From the NCBI GenBank assembly GCA_003611805.1, contig RAYM01000001.1:181350-245349 (forward strand): a DNA stretch of 64,000 bases. The letters are read 5' to 3'. This DNA comes from a bacterium 1xD42-87 (GTDB lineage Bacteria; Bacillota; Clostridia; Lachnospirales; Lachnospiraceae). Both the position numbers and the translations under genes were made by a program. The notes below the pieces were generated by a model that worked only from the letters and a program-made list of their open reading frames with translations, made no database searches and had not been told where the DNA came from. Below, piece by piece: positions 1 to 7,489 of this stretch (within the stretch, counting starts at the first letter, position 1; every line of letters starts with the position of its first letter).

Positions 1-967
1 AATCCCGTTTTTCCATATCGGAAGCATGCACGATCTGGATTCCATTCCGGATATCCTCCAGGTCCTGCATCAGATCCCGGCTTTCCCTGCACTCTGCACG
101 GACATTCTGGATCTCAAAGGAAAAATACCTGCCATGGTATTCGGAGAAAAACAGTTCCGTAAAATAATGGTTCCGCACTTTCTCCTTTATCCTGTCCTGA
201 CAGAGCCTGGCGCATATCTTACAGATATCCATGCTTACCGAATGGTCAAAGAGCTTTTTCCCTTTGATGATCCGGGTGTCCACCTGTCCTTCAAACAGTG
301 TGCCGCTTAAGTCATTTCTGAGATAGGAAATTTTTACATCATAAAATACATTCCCCCTTTTCTTATCCAGTTCATGCCCCAGGACCGGACACATCCCTGC
401 ACATCTGTTCCGTCCGCAGTCATAAGGGTCATAGTTCATCTCCCATTCCAGCGTATCCCGGTTGAACCGCATATGCTCCCGACAGACACGTCCTTTCTTT
501 TGCAGTCCGAAACTGATCTCCTGCCTCCGTATCTCATCGTCATGCAGTTTCAGGATATGCTCCACACTCCCCTCATAACAGTATTCTTCCTCCGTCATGT
601 GAACCTCGCAGTCATACCGGAGTACGCCATGCTCCTGAAGATATTCATGTTTCAGCTTACATTCTTTCTTTTCATAAGGGCAGTGGATGGTAGCTATATC
701 ATTTTCAAAAGTCCACTCAATCCCCATGTAACTCATGTTGCTGTGGCACTGGAGCCCTTTGCACTGCAGGCCGCAGGGTGTCTTAAAGGTCTGCTCAAAT
801 ATCCACCATTTTTCATAAGTAAAGCCCCCATCATAATTATCAAGAGTCTTTTCCTGCCACATGGGTATGTCAACCCTTACATAGTCTGGATGGTGCTCTG
901 CGCTATAACCTTCCTCCAGCAGCCGTTTTGTCAGAGCATTGTATTCCTCATATTCCTTTTCTCTCAT
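1..967 (-). CDS. Cys-rich mobile-element protein, 3' end outside window
   Basis: An open frame of 322 codons runs off the left edge. It starts at ATG 967, preceded by AAGGAGGAACAAA. Visible features are Cys/His clusters: CGLQCKGLQCH near residue 65, CPYEKKEC near 95, and a CGRNRCAGMC cluster near 205, suggesting metal binding. It directly follows the small Cys-rich gene at 979-1182 and is probably co-transcribed. From memory, proteins of this type occur in conjugative elements of Lachnospiraceae; I know no biochemical function. No frameshift is visible when the whole stretch is read codon by codon. Confidence 0.7.
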   Translation of the reverse strand, partial: MREKEYEEYNALTKRLLEEGYSAEHHPDYVRVDIPMWQEKTLDNYDGGFTYEKWWIFEQTFKTPCGLQCKGLQCHSNMSYMGIEWTFENDIATIHCPYEKKECKLKHEYLQEHGVLRYDCEVHMTEEEYCYEGSVEHILKLHDDEIRRQEISFGLQKKGRVCREHMRFNRDTLEWEMNYDPYDCGRNRCAGMCPVLGHELDKKRGNVFYDVKISYLRNDLSGTLFEGQVDTRIIKGKKLFDHSVSMDICKICARLCQDRIKEKVRNHYFTELFFSEYHGRYFSFEIQNVRAECRESRDLMQDLEDIRNGIQIVHASDMEKRD

Positions 968-978
968 TTTGTTCCTCC

Positions 979-1182
979 TTATAATCCCTGGCAGGGACGC
1001 ATCCCAAAATAGTCTTCCATGCGGTCCCGCAGTCTTTCCACTGACATATCATATTCCCCGGCAATACAGGATTCACAGCACGGGTATTTGTACGCCAGGG
1101 TTTTCGATAACCGGGCATCCCAGCTGTTTAACTGCCTGCCGCATTTGTTACAGTCCTGATCCAGCCATCTTACTTTCTGCAA
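979..1182 (-). CDS. Small zinc-ribbon-like protein (67 aa)
   Basis: The reading frame carries CNKCGRQLNSWD and, about 20 residues later, CCESCIAGEYD. This CxxC...CxxC arrangement is typical of a small zinc ribbon, and the protein ends in a FGMRPCQG tail. No ATG fits; I chose TTG at 1182 because AAGGAAGGTGG lies about 8 bases upstream, while the upstream part of the longer open frame looks non-coding. The stop is 12 bases before the next start (967), so the two genes form one unit. It is probably a mobile-element accessory protein; function unknown. Confidence 0.6.
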   Translation of the reverse strand: MQKVRWLDQDCNKCGRQLNSWDARLSKTLAYKYPCCESCIAGEYDMSVERLRDRMEDYFGMRPCQGL

Positions 1183-1253
1183 TCGCTCTCCACCTTCCTT
1201 TCTTCCTTGTGAATGTTGTTCTATCCCCATAAGCCTTCCGGCTTTCAGGCAGC

Positions 1254-1320
1254 AAAAAAGCAGGAATGACTTTCTTATTCCTGGCGTCCGCAGTTTCCTG
1301 TGAACCCGTGTCATTCCTGC
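1254..1320 (-). terminator. Rho-independent terminator
   Basis: Perfect 11-bp inverted repeat (GCAGGAATGAC, 1260-1270, and its complement 1310-1320) with a 39-base loop. Read on the minus strand, the stem is followed by a run of six T. It closes transcription coming from the AbiEi-like remnant and separates it from the Cys-rich genes. Confidence 0.6.
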
Positions 1321-1411
1321 TCTGAAAAGAGATAATAAAATTTCCCAAAATAAAAACCAGCGGTATATCACTTATAGGGCGTAGTGATACTGCTGGCACA
1401 ATTATACAAAT

Positions 1412-1987
1412 TTAACAGCGTGTGCAATGCGGGGCTATGCCGCATACAGACATTTCTGCCTGGGAAACGGCATCCAAAAACTGGAGCAACCCGGCGTTTT
1501 CCGATGTTATAGTCGTGGCAGGCCGTTTCAGCCGGACGGCTTGGGAGCCTACAGTAACGGTACGCCCCTCTGTCGATTCTTTTGATGTTACGATCTCCAG
1601 TATTGCCGGCATCTGGGTTGTCAGACCAATCTGATTGGCAAAAGTGGCTCCGGCGAAGTATCCATAGGTTTCTGTTGTACTTTAAACATATTTGCGTATA
1701 ATGACTTTCATGGAATCTAAATAACTTTTTTTCAACAGCCGTGACGCTTTAGGGAGATAATAAATCCCGGTATCAAAACGGGCCAGATCGCCTGCCCCCA
1801 GCATCTGTTTGAAATACTGGCGCAGGGCATTATCACTAAGCCCCTCCAGCCGGACCTCGTTAAGGAAAATCGGTTCGTTGTAACCGTAGTTTTTTTCCAG
1901 ATATTCCTTCAACATACAGGTATCCACTCCTTCCACCTCCATGCCACGTAGCTTATGAGATTCATTAAAGTTTTCTTTCGTGAGCAT
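1412..1987 (-). pseudogene. AbiEi-type antitoxin (DUF6088-like), broken
   Basis: Residues 1-101 (ATG 1987, GGAG seven bases upstream) have the winged-helix N-terminus seen in AbiEi/DUF6088 proteins, the antitoxins and autorepressors of type IV AbiE systems. An in-frame TAA at 1682-1684 interrupts the protein, and the same frame then continues with clearly related sequence (TYGYFAGATFANQIGL, then an ITSENAGLLQFLDAVSQAE stretch). The last ~12 codons before the TAA at 1412 do not look like the family, so the 3' end also seems replaced. No AbiEii nucleotidyltransferase toxin follows. Family assignment is from recall of the motifs; the stop and truncation are direct observations. Confidence 0.6.
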
Positions 1988-1991
1988 ATAT

Positions 1992-2729
1992 TTATTTCTC
2001 CGTTCTGAGTTTTATTCCTGTCTGATTCTGGATAATTTTCAAAATATCGTCTTTTACATGTCGTCGCTTTGCATAACGGAACATCTGGCTTTCATCAATA
2101 ATATATTTTTGAAACGCCTGCTCCAGTACACCTGGATATTCCGCCTCGCTGAAGGTTGTCTTTATCACTTTCTCTGCAGTCATATCAACGAGCATTTTTT
2201 CAAGACAGGTATGCCATACCGCTTTCTTTCCTTTTGGCGCTTCTGTCGGCAGCTTTCCTATGATGATAAGATCATCCTGCCAATACAGATGATACTCCTT
2301 TACAGAAGGATTTAACAAAATCTTCCCTGTGAATTTTTCTTTCAATGTTTCAAACACAAAATCACCCAGGTCTGCCTCAACAAAGACAAAGACTGCATTA
2401 TGAGCAATCTGGTGGTTTAAAAATTCATTCATCTGTACCAGTTCAAAAATCCGGTATTCTAAAAAAGGATGTCTCTCATAAACCAATTTTTGAATGATTA
2501 CTGCAAGCTCCGAATACTCATAATCATATACCGGCGCCTGGTTATCCGGAATACAATACAGATTCCTTCCAACCCTTGCAATTTTCCCCGATTCCAACAA
2601 GCACTGCATTTTCAATTTATAAGACGCCAGGCTCAGCCCTTTGTACTGCTCTTCTAAAACCCGAAAAATCTCCTGCCTGTCAAAAGGCTCCTTATTTTTT
2701 AATAGAAATATACCGCTGTCATTGATCAT
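1992..2729 (-). CDS. DUF6577-like protein, AbiE-associated
   Basis: A protein of 245 residues resembling DUF6577 proteins that accompany AbiEi-type genes. It has an N-terminal winged-helix-like region (FDRQEIFRVLEEQYKG) and a nuclease/nucleotidyltransferase-adjacent core. An upstream ATG at 2789 lies at or before the predicted transcription start, so I place the start at ATG 2729, which has GGAG six bases upstream. Its stop is 4 bases before the AbiEi-like start, so the two are an operon. Probable role: DNA-binding or antitoxin-like partner in an AbiE-type system whose toxin is absent here. Function is inferred. Confidence 0.6.
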   Translation of the reverse strand: MINDSGIFLLKNKEPFDRQEIFRVLEEQYKGLSLASYKLKMQCLLESGKIARVGRNLYCIPDNQAPVYDYEYSELAVIIQKLVYERHPFLEYRIFELVQMNEFLNHQIAHNAVFVFVEADLGDFVFETLKEKFTGKILLNPSVKEYHLYWQDDLIIIGKLPTEAPKGKKAVWHTCLEKMLVDMTAEKVIKTTFSEAEYPGVLEQAFQKYIIDESQMFRYAKRRHVKDDILKIIQNQTGIKLRTEK

Positions 2730-2743
2730 AAAATCATCTCCAT

Positions 2744-2778
2744 TAGCACATCGGCACTTTTTGTTTGAAAATGCCGAT
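2744..2778. promoter_or_regulatory. Downstream operator dyad
   Basis: TAGCACATCGGCA (2744-2756) faces TGCCGAT (2772-2778) between the predicted transcription start and the start codon. It repeats the half-site of the dyad at 2820-2859 with one mismatch, so the promoter is bracketed by two copies of the operator. Confidence 0.6.
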
Positions 2779-2789
2779 TTTCTATTCAT

Positions 2790-2818
2790 ATTCTAAATCT
2801 TTCCTTTTCATTTGTCAA
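2790..2818 (-). promoter_or_regulatory. Sigma-70-type promoter of the AbiE-like operon
   Basis: On the minus strand TTGACA (2813-2818), a 17-base spacer and TAGAAT (2790-2795). Transcription should begin near 2783, downstream of ATG 2789, which supports the later start at 2729. Confidence 0.75.
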
Positions 2819-2819
2819 T

Positions 2820-2859
2820 TAGCATATCGGCATTTTTTTAATTAAGTGCCGATATGCTA
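2820..2859. promoter_or_regulatory. Upstream operator dyad
   Basis: Perfect 13-bp inverted repeat, TAGCATATCGGCA (2820-2832) and its complement (2847-2859), directly beside the -35 box. The same half-site recurs downstream of the promoter. It is likely the autoregulatory operator of the AbiE-like operon. Confidence 0.65.
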
Positions 2860-3009
2860 AACCTGTATTTACTATCTTCCTTTCCTATATCATGCCGATT
2901 ATCCATTTGATTATGCACTATGAAACAAAAACGGCAACCTCATCATTCCTTACCGGAACCCTCATTCCCCATTGGAAAAATAATCCCTTACATTACAACA
3001 TTTTGCAGA

Positions 3010-3534
3010 TTATCGTTCTCCATCCAGCCAGTCATATCTTAGGTGCCCTTGTGACACTTTTGCATGATTCAAAATCTGGATGAAGGACCTGTCCTGATTC
3101 TCCAACGCCTTTTTATATCCACTTTCGGTCAGAAACAGCCTCATTCTGTCGCCTTTATCGCCTATGGACGCTTCACCTGACAGCACATCAAACACTATCA
3201 TATGCGTCACTTCCGGGTCAAAGCGTTCCAGTGCCATGATATCATGCCCTCCCAGTTTCCGGGCGCCGGATTCCTGCCGGGCCACAGCGATCATCTCCCC
3301 AACGGTTCTTGCTTTCCAGGGTAAGTGATAATTTCTCTGAATGTCATAGATCAACTCCCTGCAGTCATCTTCCGAAAGCTCACGAAGTTTCTTTAACAGA
3401 TTTTCTGCAGTTGCTTTTATATCATAGTCACGGGTATACTGGCAGAGCACAGCAATCTGCTGTACTGCATCATACCTGTGGCAGCCTTCCAGCTCGAAAA
3501 CTATCCTCTTTTCATCCGCAGTCAATGTTATCAT
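3010..3534 (-). CDS. Hypothetical mobile-element protein (174 aa)
   Basis: Intact reading frame with GGAGG six bases before ATG 3534. No signal peptide or membrane segment; mixed charged helices throughout (ELSEDDCRELIYDIQRNYHLPW near residues 52-74). I do not recognise a domain. It lies downstream of two coupled mobile-element genes (5308-3597) on the same strand, 62 bases from the nearer one. From memory, similar proteins sit beside replication or regulatory genes in clostridial conjugative elements. Function unknown. Confidence 0.6.
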   Translation of the reverse strand: MITLTADEKRIVFELEGCHRYDAVQQIAVLCQYTRDYDIKATAENLLKKLRELSEDDCRELIYDIQRNYHLPWKARTVGEMIAVARQESGARKLGGHDIMALERFDPEVTHMIVFDVLSGEASIGDKGDRMRLFLTESGYKKALENQDRSFIQILNHAKVSQGHLRYDWLDGER

Positions 3535-3596
3535 ATATTTCCTCCATTCCGGCTTGATCGCCTGTAAATACCATATAGCTGCTTATGTCTGTTCTC

Positions 3597-4142
3597 CTAC
3601 AGTTCTCCTACATCCTTATCATGCGGAAAGAACTTCTCCAGAATATCGATACTGTCCTTAGATGTATACCCCCACAGAATAGAACTGAGTGCGTCAATAG
3701 CCTCCCGTCTCCTACGGTAATAGGTACGGAAGCTGATATCCCGGATATGGGGGCGCAGTTTCTCTATGATCTCCTCCACATTTCGGAGCTGCTGCGGAGA
3801 AAGGAAGGAGTAATACAGCAGCCAGTAATAATTCTCTCCATTCTTGTGCTTGGTACGGAGCAGGTCGATGGAAGTATCCAGAAGTTTCAGCATCCGGTGG
3901 CTCCGCTCGATACATTTGGCGTGGTGTTCAATGCTGCGGTCTGACAGGTCTATACCAGCCACATAGACAGACTCCAGAAAATCCTCGATGGAACTCCCAT
4001 ACTCGATCTCAAACCGGCTCCGCACCTGCTGGACGGACAGCTCCAGGCTCCACACCACATCCCTGTATTTCTTCAACAGTTTCCAGGTATCATGGTACAG
4101 CGGGTTATCGGCAATGTTCATTTCTTCCTGATCCTTTTTCAT
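3597..4142 (-). CDS. ArpU/sigma-like helical protein of a mobile element
   Basis: 181 residues, predicted almost all helical, ending in a basic segment (SFRTYYRRRREAIDALSSIL) like the DNA-binding end of phage ArpU or sigma-like late regulators. The start ATG 4142 overlaps the stop of the upstream gene by four bases (ATGA) and has GGAGG nine bases upstream, within that gene. This indicates translational coupling. The ArpU comparison is a pattern impression, not a firm assignment. Confidence 0.5.
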   Translation of the reverse strand: MKKDQEEMNIADNPLYHDTWKLLKKYRDVVWSLELSVQQVRSRFEIEYGSSIEDFLESVYVAGIDLSDRSIEHHAKCIERSHRMLKLLDTSIDLLRTKHKNGENYYWLLYYSFLSPQQLRNVEEIIEKLRPHIRDISFRTYYRRRREAIDALSSILWGYTSKDSIDILEKFFPHDKDVGEL

Positions 4143-5308
4143 GCTCTGGCACCTCCTTCCCTGTCTTTTTCAGTGGGAGAGAGCGTCAACTCAAAGGTGT
4201 AGACCGGCTTGTACTTCCCACAGGATACGGTCATCTCGAACCGTACAGCCCCCTTCTGTATGTGGGATATATACTCTTCCCTGCAGGCGTCTGATAAAGG
4301 ATATAACTTATATATGGATTTCGGACACCGGAAGCAGGAAATACCTTGTGCATCAAGGATTTGCGTCACTTTTGTGATGACAGTTTCCATGTTCGATTTT
4401 GAAACGCTGGATAATTCCTCTGAAACGCATATCTCATACTCTGTAACAGCAGAATCTGTCTGTGTATCTGTTTCATCCATTTCATCCGACATTGTAAGAT
4501 TGATTTTCAGAACCATGGCAACCTCCTCCTTGTCAACAAGGACATCTGATATCTGGAACATGGTGGAAAGATAGCTGTGCAGATAGATTACGCTGCCCGT
4601 TCTTCCGGGGAATGACATTAAGGAGATATAATCAGTGTCAGCAAGTTTTTTCAGCACACGCCCTGTTGTGGCTTTGGATATGCCCCAGCGGACAGCCATT
4701 TCACTGTACGCTGCAAGCGGGGAGCCGGTGCCGTTGCGGAAATAGACAACCGGGTCAATCTCCGAACCCTGCACCTGGCTGTCATTGTAGACAGCGGACA
4801 TCCACAGATCCAGCAGGATATCCATTTCGGAGCACCGGCCGGCGCTGACCAGTTCTGTCGCAACTACAGTGGGCATAAAGAAAAAGCCCGTATCTTTTTG
4901 ACAGGGGCAGTTGTAATCCAACACGGTATTATGTTTTTTCCAGTCTCGGACTTTATATTTGACCACCTTTCCCCTGTCAAGAAAAAGATAGGAGATCAGA
5001 TGGCGTTTCTGCAGTTCATCCAGGATGGAGACTGCCTGACGCTGGAAGCGGGTACGGAACCATGCAGCCAGTTCCTTCACGGTACAAATCCACTCACCGG
5101 GGTATACAGTATAGCCGATACCGTCTATGCGGAGATAAGAGGTGCGGAAGTTCGCATAGTTGCAAAGCACCGTATAATAAAAAAGGCCGGCCCCCCCCCC
5201 GCTTGTGCGAATGCTCCGGTCTGCCATTAAGTTCTGGATAAACTGCCGGTAAATCCGGCAGCGTGGATAATCCACAATCTGTTTGATCTCTAATTGATAT
5301 TCTGACAT
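4139..5308 (-). CDS. Helix-turn-helix mobile-element protein, possible replication/regulatory role
   Basis: 389 residues from ATG 5308, which has GAGGAAAAC upstream; an earlier ATG at 5359 lacks a ribosome site and falls in the terminator hairpin. The middle (about 200-250) has a winged-helix pattern (EMAVRWGISKATTGRVLKKL) followed by a wing (GRTGSVIYLHSYLS). The N-terminal third is aromatic-rich (FYYTVLCNYANF). Near residue 38 a run of ten G encodes SGGGAG. It resembles a conserved protein of Lachnospiraceae conjugative elements; replication initiation or transcription control are both possible. Confidence 0.55.
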   Translation of the reverse strand: MSEYQLEIKQIVDYPRCRIYRQFIQNLMADRSIRTSGGGAGLFYYTVLCNYANFRTSYLRIDGIGYTVYPGEWICTVKELAAWFRTRFQRQAVSILDELQKRHLISYLFLDRGKVVKYKVRDWKKHNTVLDYNCPCQKDTGFFFMPTVVATELVSAGRCSEMDILLDLWMSAVYNDSQVQGSEIDPVVYFRNGTGSPLAAYSEMAVRWGISKATTGRVLKKLADTDYISLMSFPGRTGSVIYLHSYLSTMFQISDVLVDKEEVAMVLKINLTMSDEMDETDTQTDSAVTEYEICVSEELSSVSKSNMETVITKVTQILDAQGISCFRCPKSIYKLYPLSDACREEYISHIQKGAVRFEMTVSCGKYKPVYTFELTLSPTEKDREGGARA

Positions 5309-5339
5309 AATGTTTTCCTCATTTCTCATAGTTTTCTGT

Positions 5340-5379
5340 AAAAAAAATCTACAAGACAAATTTCCTATGCCTTGTAGAT
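5340..5379 (-). terminator. Rho-independent terminator
   Basis: Inverted repeat ATCTACAAG (5347-5355) and CTTGTAGAT (5371-5379). On the minus strand the stem is followed by eight T. It directly follows the stop of the 53-codon tail at 5386. Confidence 0.75.
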
Positions 5380-5385
5380 CATCAT

Positions 5386-5547
5386 TTAGCTCCTATATTC
5401 TTCTTTTAAATACTTTCCACGACGAATTTTGTTCACAATTCCTATGATTCCACCCCGTTTTTTCCCTCCATACAGTCCATTTAGTCCACAATATATGGTA
5501 TAAATGAAACCAAATAATACTAGATGTAGTTTCAAAAGTCCTTTCGC
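5386..5547 (-). pseudogene. C-terminal remnant of an unknown gene
   Basis: Immediately after the stop of the uvrB fragment the same frame continues for 53 codons to TAA 5386. It encodes a hydrophobic segment (LVLFGFIYTIYCGLNGLYGG) and a basic tail (NKIRRGKYLKEEYRS), followed at once by a good terminator. There is no start codon context. It looks like the last exon-sized end of a small membrane or basic protein joined to uvrB by insertion or deletion. Identity unknown. Confidence 0.4.
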
Positions 5548-5835
5548 TTAGTAGGACACAAAGTATTCTACTGCGTTTTCCGGGAAAAACTCCTTGAATT
5601 CGCCGTAGAGCTGTCCAGCCAGGGTCTTATTGTGCGCTATGACCAAAGTGGGCTTGTTCAGTGCCTGTATGATATTGGCCATGGTGAAGGTCTTTCCGGA
5701 ACCTGTAACCCCCAGCAAAGTCTGGAATTGATTGCCTTCTTTAAAGCCTTTTACAAGGGCTTCTATGGCCTGGGGCTGGTCGCCGGTGGGTTGGTATTCA
5801 CTGTGGAGTTTGAACGTTTTTTGTTCAGTTTGCAC
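5548..5835 (-). pseudogene. uvrB: uvrB, N-terminal fragment only
   Basis: The first ~95 residues of the UvrB excision-repair helicase are present: [17 protein letters not shown], Walker A GVTGSGKT, then [19 protein letters not shown] and [10 protein letters not shown]. UvrB is normally about 660 residues and this motif continues YYDYYQPEAY, but here TAC is followed by TAA and unrelated sequence. The start is GTG 5835 with GGAGG eight bases upstream, so the 5' end is intact. Truncation at this conserved point, next to mobile-element genes, suggests an element inserted in or recombined with uvrB. The rest of uvrB is not in the window. Confidence 0.85.
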
Positions 5836-5884
5836 AAAGGTTACCTCCAAAATTCATAGTAAAAAAGTTCGCCTATTGGTACGA

Positions 5885-5936
5885 AATTCGTGTAAGCACA
5901 TCTTCTGCTTAATTGAAAATGGCTTTTACACGAATT
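5885..5936. repeat. 11-bp perfect inverted repeat upstream of uvrB
   Basis: AATTCGTGTAA (5885-5895) and TTACACGAATT (5926-5936) with a 30-base spacer, between the uvrB start and the end of the recombinase remnant. A partial third copy (AATTCGTG) lies near 6023. It could be a recombinase arm/core site, an element end or a uvrB operator; the sequence does not decide. Confidence 0.4.
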
Positions 5937-6040
5937 CTGTTCACCAAATTAAATATATAATATTAAATGAGCATAATAAAACTGATGCAGACACAATAAC
6001 ACTATAAGAGCAATCATGTACTTAATTCGTGCTTTTGGAA

Positions 6041-6526
6041 TCATGTAAAAGCAGATTTGATTATATCATACTGAATCAGATTTGTACAGCGATTTTTAGA
6101 ACGTTTGTTCTGATTCCCTGGATTTTTGTGAATGCACTTTTTATCTCCAATAATCTTTCTAGAGCCTGAACCTTTTTGTCTCCCTTCAGGAGGCATCTCA
6201 TCTTTCATGTACGCCAGTAATTTCGGAATCTCCTCAGGAATGATATTAGAATTGTCACCATAAATATCCACTGTGACTAATTCTTTGGCATGTCCCATCA
6301 GCTTTGATATTGCTTTCGGATGAAAGTCACTCTTCAAAAGAAGTGTACAGTAATTGCTTCTCAAATCATGCCATCTTATATCCGGCAATCCCACTCTTCG
6401 TAAAAGATTTTTATAATGTTTCCAATGATCGGGATGGATCAGATCGCGGTCATCCATGTAGTAAACCATGATATATAATAGGTTTGTTAAACCTGCGGGA
6501 ATTTCAAGTGAATTCCCACAGATTTT
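6041..6526 (-). pseudogene. Tyrosine recombinase (integrase), C-terminal remnant
   Basis: Contains the C-terminal catalytic half of a tyrosine recombinase: IRWHDLRSNYCTLLL (HxxR box), KLMGHAKELVTVDIYG (second His and nucleophile Tyr). The N-terminal arm/core-binding domain and first catalytic Arg are missing; the frame is only open to about 6526 and no good start exists. The tail after EMPPEGRQK is basic and may be native. Intact relatives are around 350-400 residues. It probably served an element once integrated next to uvrB. Confidence 0.75.
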
Positions 6527-6708
6527 TCAGCTCTCCTCTATTTTCATTACCATAGTAGAGAAATTATTATTCTTAATATTTGACACTTACTAAACATATG
6601 GTCATTTTCTGCAAAAACGGCACACTTTCTGCAAGCCATCTTTTCACATATAACATATAGACGATATAATAGGCAAGAAACAAATAATTGCAAAAAGGGT
6701 ATTATTTT

Positions 6709-7424
6709 ATGAAACTGCGGAAACGATGGCAGCCAACAATGAGAAGGCAAGCGGTGTGCCCGATGGAAAACGTGAGGGTCAAAACATTATTAGCGGCTTT
6801 GTGACCAACAAAGATGTCGATTGGTTTAAGGTGCTTTTAAAAAATGGTACAAATTATATGACTTGTTATGGTGAGTCAGCTGGTTCATTTTCCTTCCGCA
6901 TTACCAACTCGGAAGGGGAAACCCTGTTATCAGATATATATAGCAAGACAGGGTGCGATTTTGCAGTTTACCGCTTTGATGTGCCTGAATTTGGATATTA
7001 TTATGTGGAAATAGTTGGAAAAAGGACTGACTCTGTTTGGTATAACTTTATGATAGGCAGCCCAACCTATGAGTTGGAAATTGGTTATCTATCTTGCGAA
7101 GAAGGTTCTGTTACTATGACATCAGGCGGTGGAACAAGGACTGCTCATTTCGATGGCGGTTCTATGCCGGGCCTTCCTGCTGAGGCCGTTGTCAGTGATG
7201 TAAGTATGAGAGGAGTATCTTCAATTGCAGCATCGTCCATCCGTTTGGAGAATGTAGACAGAGATTTTAGTTTCAATTTAACAAATCTCACATGGTTCGG
7301 AGATGATTTAATTTCCCTGAATCTGCCACTTGACTCAATGTGGATAGCGCAATTCGGATATAGAAAGGATACAACCTTTACGCCAGTTTTAAGAGTAAAC
7401 TATGTATACCCTGTATATGAGTGA
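6709..7424 (+). pseudogene. Secreted-protein-like gene, N-terminus lost or frameshifted
   Basis: A ribosome site (AAAGGG) and ATG at 6709 begin MKLRKRW, like the start of a signal peptide, but this frame stops after 31 codons. The long frame (232 residues from ATG 6726) is offset and reads like the middle of a protein: ETAETMAANNEKASG then ISGFVTNKDVDWFKVLL, a pattern typical of pre-peptidase C-terminal/beta-sandwich domains, then several beta-rich stretches (GGGTRTAHFDGGSMPG). I infer a small deletion fusing a signal-peptide start out of frame to the mature part. Exact function unknown. Confidence 0.45.
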
Positions 7425-7489
7425 CTTTGTGATTGTATGACAATGCAAGAAAACTAAGTAATTTCGGCTTGAATTGGGAGACTTACGCT

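Noticed and set aside
334..342. Apparent stop and frameshift in the Cys-rich protein at 1-967
   Set aside because: A first quick reading with four G at 354-358 gave a frameshift; counting the five C on the plus strand restores one continuous frame to the edge.
1992..2789. Start of the DUF6577-like gene at ATG 2789
   Set aside because: It lies at the end of the -10 box, upstream of the predicted transcript start, and codes through the operator repeats; ATG 2729 has a ribosome site.
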